Assembly: GCA_902560685.1 (NCBI GenBank)
Contig: CACEMT010000001.1
Span: 91,252 to 155,251, forward strand
Direction of reading: 5' to 3'
From: an uncultured Pelagibacteraceae bacterium
GTDB lineage: Bacteria; Pseudomonadota; Alphaproteobacteria; Pelagibacterales; Pelagibacteraceae
DNA length: 64,000 bases
Shown here piece by piece: positions 59,273-64,000 of the stretch. Below the pieces are notes generated by a model. That model saw only the letters and a program-made list of their open reading frames with translations, had not been told where the DNA came from and did not search any database. The translations under genes were made by a program, and so were the position numbers. Position 1 is the stretch's first letter; the number at the start of each line of letters is the position of its first letter.

Positions 59273-60455
59273 TTTGATTTAAAGCTTTTATAGCAGGTAG
59301 AGTTTTTCCTTCAAGATATTCTAAAAAAGCTCCACCAGCAGTTGAAACAAAAGTAAATGAATCAAATTTTTTAAACTTGTTTATTGCTGCAACTGTCTCA
59401 CCACCTCCTGCTACAGAAAAAATTTTATCATTCTTTGTTTTTTGAGAAATTAACTCTAATATTTTTTTTGTTCCATTTTGGAAATTTGGATTTTCAAAAT
59501 AACCCGCAGGACCATTCCAAAGTATTGTTCTAGAGTTACTTATAATTGTTTCAATAGATGATATTGTTTTTGGCCCAATATCCAATATCATTTCATTATC
59601 TTTTATTTCATTTACATTTTTTTCTTCTCCTTCTCCATCAAGGCTAGTAGATACAATTGCATCTTTGGGAATAGTAATTTCACAATTATATTTTTTTGAG
59701 CTTTCCAATATTTCTTTAATTAAAAAACCACAATCATTTTCACATATTGATTTTCCTATATCTGAGCCAGTGTGTTTTAGCATTGTATTGCCCATTCCAC
59801 CTACAATTATAATATTGTTAAATTTTTTTATTAAATTGTTTATAATTTTAATTTTTGTAGAAATTTTTGAACCTCCAATTATTAGAGAAACAGGCTTTTC
59901 GATTTCTGAAGTTATTTTTTTTAATGCATTTATCTCCTCAGCGATTTGTAGTCCAAAATATGAGGGTATATATTTAGTGATCCCTTCAACGGAAGCGTGC
60001 GATCTATGAGAACAAGAGAAAGCGTCATTTATATAAATATCTCCTAAATCAGATATTTTTTTAGAAAACTCATTATTATTCAATTCTTCACCTTCGTTAA
60101 AACGAATATTTTCAAGCATTATAATTTTACCATTCGAAATTTTGTTTATTGCTAATAATGTATTTTTATTTATAGGTTCTCTATTAAACAAAACTTCTTT
60201 ATTTAATAATAAAGATAATTTTTCTGAAATAGGTTTTAAAGACATACCCTCAACAACTTTTCCTTTTGGTCTCCCAATATGAGATATTATTATTATTTTA
60301 GCTTGTTTTTCCAACAAAAGATTTATCGTTGGTATTATTTTTTCTATTCTTGAAGTCTCAGTTATAGCTCCATTTTCCATTGGAACATTTAAATCCAATC
60401 TTAATAAAACTTTTTTTCCTTTAAGATCTAGATTTTTATTTAAAACATTTTTCAT
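59265..60455 (-). CDS. pgk: Phosphoglycerate kinase
   Basis: 396 residues: LDLNVPMENGAITETSRI, ISHIGRPKGK, DAFSCSHRSHASVEGI, GGSKISTKIKII, GGMGNTMLKHTGSDIGKS, NGPAGYFE and a final SVAGGGETVAAI with FVSTAGGAFLEYLEGK. All substrate and nucleotide motifs are present. Overlaps fba by 8 bases. Confidence 0.96.
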   Translation of the reverse strand: MKNVLNKNLDLKGKKVLLRLDLNVPMENGAITETSRIEKIIPTINLLLEKQAKIIIISHIGRPKGKVVEGMSLKPISEKLSLLLNKEVLFNREPINKNTLLAINKISNGKIIMLENIRFNEGEELNNNEFSKKISDLGDIYINDAFSCSHRSHASVEGITKYIPSYFGLQIAEEINALKKITSEIEKPVSLIIGGSKISTKIKIINNLIKKFNNIIIVGGMGNTMLKHTGSDIGKSICENDCGFLIKEILESSKKYNCEITIPKDAIVSTSLDGEGEEKNVNEIKDNEMILDIGPKTISSIETIISNSRTILWNGPAGYFENPNFQNGTKKILELISQKTKNDKIFSVAGGGETVAAINKFKKFDSFTFVSTAGGAFLEYLEGKTLPAIKALNQNV

Positions 60456-60462
60456 AAAAGAA

Positions 60463-61467
60463 TTAAATTTTATGAATATATTTTACCAAATCACACATTC
60501 TATTTGAAAAACCCCACTCGTTATCATACCAAGCTGAAATTTTTCCCATATTTTTTCCAACCACACAAGTTAGATTAGCATCAACAATTGCTGAAAAAGA
60601 GTTATGATTAAAGTCAATAGAAACTAATTTTTCTTCTGTAATATCAATTACTTTATTATTTTTTGACTTAGCGGCTTTTAAAAAGCTAGAATTAATTTTT
60701 TCTTTTGTTATCTCATTTTTTGTACAAAAAACCAATTCAATTAAAGATACATTTGGCGTTGGTACTCTCATAGCTATTCCTTCTAGTTTTCCCTTTAAAG
60801 AGGGAATAATTTCACCTATCGCTTTTGATGCACCAGTGGAAGTTGGAACAATTGATTGACTAGCAGATCTAGCTCTTCTTGGGTCTTTATGAGAATTATC
60901 TAGAATTCTTTGGTCGCTAGTAAAAGAATGGATTGTTGTCATAAACGCTTTTTCAATTTTAAAATTATTATTTAAAATATTTGCAACTGGCGCTAAACAA
61001 TTTGTTGTACAAGAAGCCGCAGATATTATTTGATCACTTTTTTCTAAAACATTTTCATTAACACCAAATACAATGGTTTTATCTGCATTTTTACATGGAG
61101 CAGAAACTATAACTTTTTTTGCTCCATTTTTTATATGATCTAATAATTTTTCTTTTGAATTGAATTTTCCTGTACACTCAAAAACATAATCTACATCAAA
61201 TTTGTTCCAATCTATATTTTCTAAATTTGTTTCCTGTGAAAATGAAATTTTATTTTTATTAATTGTTAAATTATTTTTATTTAAATTTATATTTGCATTT
61301 AATTTTCCATGGATTGAGTCATATTTTAGCAAAGAACAGGTCGTTTCTAAGTTAGATCGGTTATTTATATGTTTAATTGATATGTTTTTATTATTACTCT
61401 CGATTATGGCTCGAATTACCATTCTACCAATTCTACCCATTCCATTGATTCCGATTTTTATTGTCAT
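60463..61467 (-). CDS. gap: Glyceraldehyde-3-phosphate dehydrogenase
   Basis: 334 residues: INGMGRIGRMVIRA (NAD loop), ECTGKF, SAPCKNADKT, catalytic Cys153 in ASCTTNCLAP, RAAAQ-like RRARSASQSIVPTSTGASKAIG, and WYDNEWGFSNRM. Glycolytic/gluconeogenic GAPDH. Lies between tkt (3 bases) and pgk (7 bases). Confidence 0.96.
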   Translation of the reverse strand: MTIKIGINGMGRIGRMVIRAIIESNNKNISIKHINNRSNLETTCSLLKYDSIHGKLNANINLNKNNLTINKNKISFSQETNLENIDWNKFDVDYVFECTGKFNSKEKLLDHIKNGAKKVIVSAPCKNADKTIVFGVNENVLEKSDQIISAASCTTNCLAPVANILNNNFKIEKAFMTTIHSFTSDQRILDNSHKDPRRARSASQSIVPTSTGASKAIGEIIPSLKGKLEGIAMRVPTPNVSLIELVFCTKNEITKEKINSSFLKAAKSKNNKVIDITEEKLVSIDFNHNSFSAIVDANLTCVVGKNMGKISAWYDNEWGFSNRMCDLVKYIHKI

Positions 61468-61469
61468 TT

Positions 61470-63428
61470 TTAATTCTTTAATCGATTTTTAATTTTTTTG
61501 GAAATATTTTCTGCAGTTAATCCAAAGTATTTATAAATATTTTTATATGGAGCGCTTTTTCCAAACTCATCAATTCCAAAAACCAAACCTTCATTTCCAA
61601 CGTATTTTTTCCAACAATCTGTTGACCCTGCTTCTATTGATATTTTAAATTTAGTCTCTCCAAGAATTTTTTTCTTATACGATTTAGGCTGCGAGTCAAA
61701 AATATCTTGGCATGGTACCGATATTACTTTTGAATATATTTTGTTTTTGGCCAATTTATGGCTAGCTTCTAATGCTAAATTAACCTCAGATCCACTTGCA
61801 AATATAGTTAGATTAATTTTTTTATTTGTTCTTAAAATTTCATAAGCTCCTAGAGCACACTTATTGTTTATAGAATATTTATTTCGAACTGGGTTAAGAT
61901 TTTGTCTAGTTAAAGATAATATACTGGGAGTTTTTGAATTTTTTAGAGCTAACTCCCAACATTCTATAGTTTCCATTCTGTCTGCTGGCCTAAAAACATT
62001 TAAATTTGGAATAGATCTAAGTCCAGAAAGTTGCTCAATAGGTTGATGTGTTGGTCCATCTTCACCAAGACCAATTGAGTCGTGAGTCATTACGTATATA
62101 ACTTGTTGTTTCATTAGAGCTGATAATCGGATTGAAGGTTTGCAATAGTCTGAAAAAATTAAAAAAGTTCCACCATAAGGAATAAGTTTACTATGTAGTG
62201 CTAAACCATTCATTATTCCACACATTGCGTGTTCTCTTACTCCATAATGAATATAATTTCCACTAAAGTCATTTGATTTAATTATTTTGTGAAATTTAGT
62301 TTTTGTATTATTTGAACCTGCCAAGTCAGCTGAACCACCAATTAAATTTTTATTTTCATAAGTTATAGAATTTAATACTAATTCTGAACATTTTCTTGTT
62401 GCTAAACTTTTAATTTCTTTAATAGCACTTATTTTTTCAGATTTAATCGATTTATTAAAATTATTTTTAAATATTTTATTAATTTTATTTTTCTTTTTGT
62501 TATAAATTTTGTTCCATTTATTTTCAATTTTTGAACCTTTGCTACCTATTTTATTCCATTCATTTAAAATATTTTTTGGGACTTCAAATGGTTTATAAAT
62601 CCAACCTAATTTTTTTCTTACTAATTCTATTTCATCTTTACCAAGTGGACTTCCATGAGAAGACGCTTTGCCAGATTTATTCGGTGATCCATAGCCTATT
62701 TTAGTTTTACAAGAAATAATTGTTGGTTTTTTAGAATTTTGAACTTTTTTTAATGCTTTAAAGATTTCACTATAATTGTGTCCATTAATTAAAATATAAT
62801 TCCACCCGTAACCTTCGAATCGTTTTCTAAAATTATCTGAAACAGCTAAATTGGTTGGTCCATCTATTGAGATCGAGTTATTATCAAATAACATTATAAG
62901 ATTTTTTAATTTTAAATGACCTGCTAAACTCATTGCTTCATGGCTAATACCTTCCATCAAGCATCCATCACCAGCCAAAACATATGTTTTATGGTTAATT
63001 ATATCTTTACCAATTTTTTTTCTTAAAATTTCCTCAGCTATTGCAAAACCAACTGAGTTTGCAATTCCTTGTCCAAGTGGACCAGTTGTTGTTTCAATTC
63101 CTGATCCTGGATGGTACTCAGGATGGCCAGCGCAAATACTGTTTAATTGTCTAAATTTTTTAATACTGTTTAATGAAATACTTTTATACCCTGTTAGATA
63201 TAATAAAGAGTAAAGCAGCATAGAACCATGTCCCGCGGACAAAATGAATCTATCTCTATTAAGCCAATTTGGATTTTTTGGATTATATTTAAGAAAATGT
63301 TTAAACAACACAGTTGCTACATCTGCCATCCCCATAGGCATACCAGGGTGTCCAGAATTAGCTTTTTGTACAGCATCCATGGACAAAAACCTTATTGCAT
63401 TGGATAAATCTTTATAATTTTTGTTCAA
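61470..63428 (-). CDS. tkt: Transketolase
   Basis: 652 residues from a TTG at 63428, preceded by AGG nine bases upstream; this gives the usual N-terminus [21 protein letters not shown] further in-frame TTG at 63458 is less likely. Motifs: [30 protein letters not shown] (TPP site), [30 protein letters not shown] and [20 protein letters not shown]. First gene of the glycolysis block. Confidence 0.95.
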   Translation of the reverse strand: MNKNYKDLSNAIRFLSMDAVQKANSGHPGMPMGMADVATVLFKHFLKYNPKNPNWLNRDRFILSAGHGSMLLYSLLYLTGYKSISLNSIKKFRQLNSICAGHPEYHPGSGIETTTGPLGQGIANSVGFAIAEEILRKKIGKDIINHKTYVLAGDGCLMEGISHEAMSLAGHLKLKNLIMLFDNNSISIDGPTNLAVSDNFRKRFEGYGWNYILINGHNYSEIFKALKKVQNSKKPTIISCKTKIGYGSPNKSGKASSHGSPLGKDEIELVRKKLGWIYKPFEVPKNILNEWNKIGSKGSKIENKWNKIYNKKKNKINKIFKNNFNKSIKSEKISAIKEIKSLATRKCSELVLNSITYENKNLIGGSADLAGSNNTKTKFHKIIKSNDFSGNYIHYGVREHAMCGIMNGLALHSKLIPYGGTFLIFSDYCKPSIRLSALMKQQVIYVMTHDSIGLGEDGPTHQPIEQLSGLRSIPNLNVFRPADRMETIECWELALKNSKTPSILSLTRQNLNPVRNKYSINNKCALGAYEILRTNKKINLTIFASGSEVNLALEASHKLAKNKIYSKVISVPCQDIFDSQPKSYKKKILGETKFKISIEAGSTDCWKKYVGNEGLVFGIDEFGKSAPYKNIYKYFGLTAENISKKIKNRLKN

Positions 63429-63481
63429 AAATATCCTATATAGACTTGGGTGAATCAATTTATTATTATATTTATATATAT

Positions 63482-63805
63482 ATGAATTCTATACATGAAA
63501 AAGAAAAAAAACTTCAACAAGCTTTAGAAAAGTTAAACTTAATTAATCCCCAAAATTTAAATTTAAAGGAAACTATTTCAAATTTAGATCAGCAAAAAAA
63601 TCAATTAGAAATTGAAAAAAAAGAATTAGAAACAAATTATGAAGAACTTCAGCAAAATTATCAAAAATTAAAGTCAAAAATTGATGAGCTGAATAATCAA
63701 AAAGAAACAGAAGTAAAAAAAGAGTTAGAATTTTCAGATAAAATTGATGAATTAAATCAAGAAACAGATAGTTTGTTAGAAGAGATAGATAAATGGCAAA
63801 TGTAA
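63482..63805 (+). CDS. Coiled-coil protein upstream of zapA
   Basis: 107 residues from the ATG at 63482. Almost wholly charged coiled coil, rich in Gln, Glu, Lys and Leu heptads ([18 protein letters not shown]-like), as in short DUF4164-type proteins beside zapA in alphaproteobacteria. It overlaps the start of zapA by 13 bases and is divergent from tkt. Probably a division-associated accessory protein; no catalytic motif. Confidence 0.8.
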   Translation: MNSIHEKEKKLQQALEKLNLINPQNLNLKETISNLDQQKNQLEIEKKELETNYEELQQNYQKLKSKIDELNNQKETEVKKELEFSDKIDELNQETDSLLEEIDKWQM

Positions 63806-64000
63806 ACGTAAAATTTAATAATAAAGAATTTCTATTGTCATGCGAAGATGGACAAGAAGAACATTTAGAAGAACTTTCATTTCATCTGAATGAAAAATTT
63901 AACAACTTAAAATCATCATTAGGAAATATTGGAGAAAATAAACTTTTATTAATCACGTCTATTGCTACTATGGATGAGTATTTTGAAACTAAAAAAAAAA
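63793..64000 (+). CDS. zapA: Cell division protein ZapA, cut by the window edge
   Basis: The first 69 codons are visible. [23 protein letters not shown] followed by LEELSFHLNEKFNNL and KLLLITSIATMDEYFE match the N-terminal beta hairpin and helix of ZapA, which bundles FtsZ filaments. The remaining C-terminal coiled coil is beyond the right edge. Overlaps the preceding coiled-coil gene by 13 bases. Confidence 0.87.
   Translation, partial: MANVNVKFNNKEFLLSCEDGQEEHLEELSFHLNEKFNNLKSSLGNIGENKLLLITSIATMDEYFETKKK

Noticed and set aside
1-64000. CRISPR arrays, prophage genes, transposases or integrases
   Set aside because: I read for regular repeats, transposase motifs and phage structural genes on both strands and saw none. 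The island seems to be exchanged by homologous recombination rather than by visible mobile elements.

Overview
The window looks like the genome of a SAR11-type marine alphaproteobacterium (Pelagibacterales). It is extremely rich in A and T, genes overlap or abut with hardly any spacers, and the right-hand third is a compact alphaproteobacterial core: a three-subunit proton-translocating transhydrogenase, a DUF1013 gene, rpmE, rpsU, efp, suhB, and a glycolysis block (tkt, gap, pgk, class I fba). A 5S rRNA gene stands alone at the edge of a large surface-polysaccharide island. SAR11 genomes are known to carry a hypervariable region (HVR2) that separates the 5S gene from the 16S-23S genes, and positions 1-50096 fit that island.

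Island layout: (1) 1-6517, a nonulosonic-acid module: PseI-like synthase and an RmlD-like reductase on the minus strand; PseB, HisH/HisF paralogs, an N-acetyl-sugar amidotransferase and a methyltransferase on the plus strand. (2) 6520-14707, minus strand: an EPS-associated MarR-type regulator heads an operon with a CMP-nonulosonate cytidylyltransferase, a GT28/PseG-like protein, a second NeuB, four methyltransferase-like genes and a surface-carbohydrate protein. (3) 14786-25196, plus strand, divergent from the regulator: ABC exporter, a second surface-carbohydrate protein, methyltransferases, a sulfotransferase-fold protein, a histidine phosphatase, and four consecutive genes matching in type the Campylobacter cytidine-diphosphoramidate pathway (CysC-like kinase, PEP-synthase-like glutamine kinase, class I glutamine amidotransferase, CTP-type nucleotidyltransferase). 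(4) 25329-34222, plus strand: a probable GDP-perosamine/N-formyl-perosamine route, a UDP-HexNAc dehydrogenase, an epimerase and glycosyltransferases. (5) 34270-47188: glycosyltransferases in mixed orientations, a WecE-type aminotransferase, an acyltransferase, a WecA-type initiating transferase and two polytopic membrane proteins. (6) 47253-50096: gmd, fcl and an epimerase next to the 5S gene.

Two results stand out. First, 20930-25196 appears to encode activated phosphoramidate (CDP-amidate) synthesis for decorating surface glycan, with a sulfotransferase-fold neighbour as a candidate transferase. Second, a palindrome TGTTCA-N5-TGAACA (six sites) occurs only at the heads of island operons and over the regulator's own start; three of the proposed promoters have -35 or spacer regions lying inside these palindromes, so a single regulon is likely.

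Right of the 5S gene: rpmJ directly after it, pntA1-pntA2-pntB-transaldolase on plus, then a long minus-strand core block with an O-antigen ligase-like gene, initiator tRNA, rpsU, DUF1013, rpmE, suhB, efp, thiE, fba, pgk, gap and tkt, and finally a coiled-coil gene and zapA running off the right edge. All function calls come from reading motifs by eye; no database search was run.
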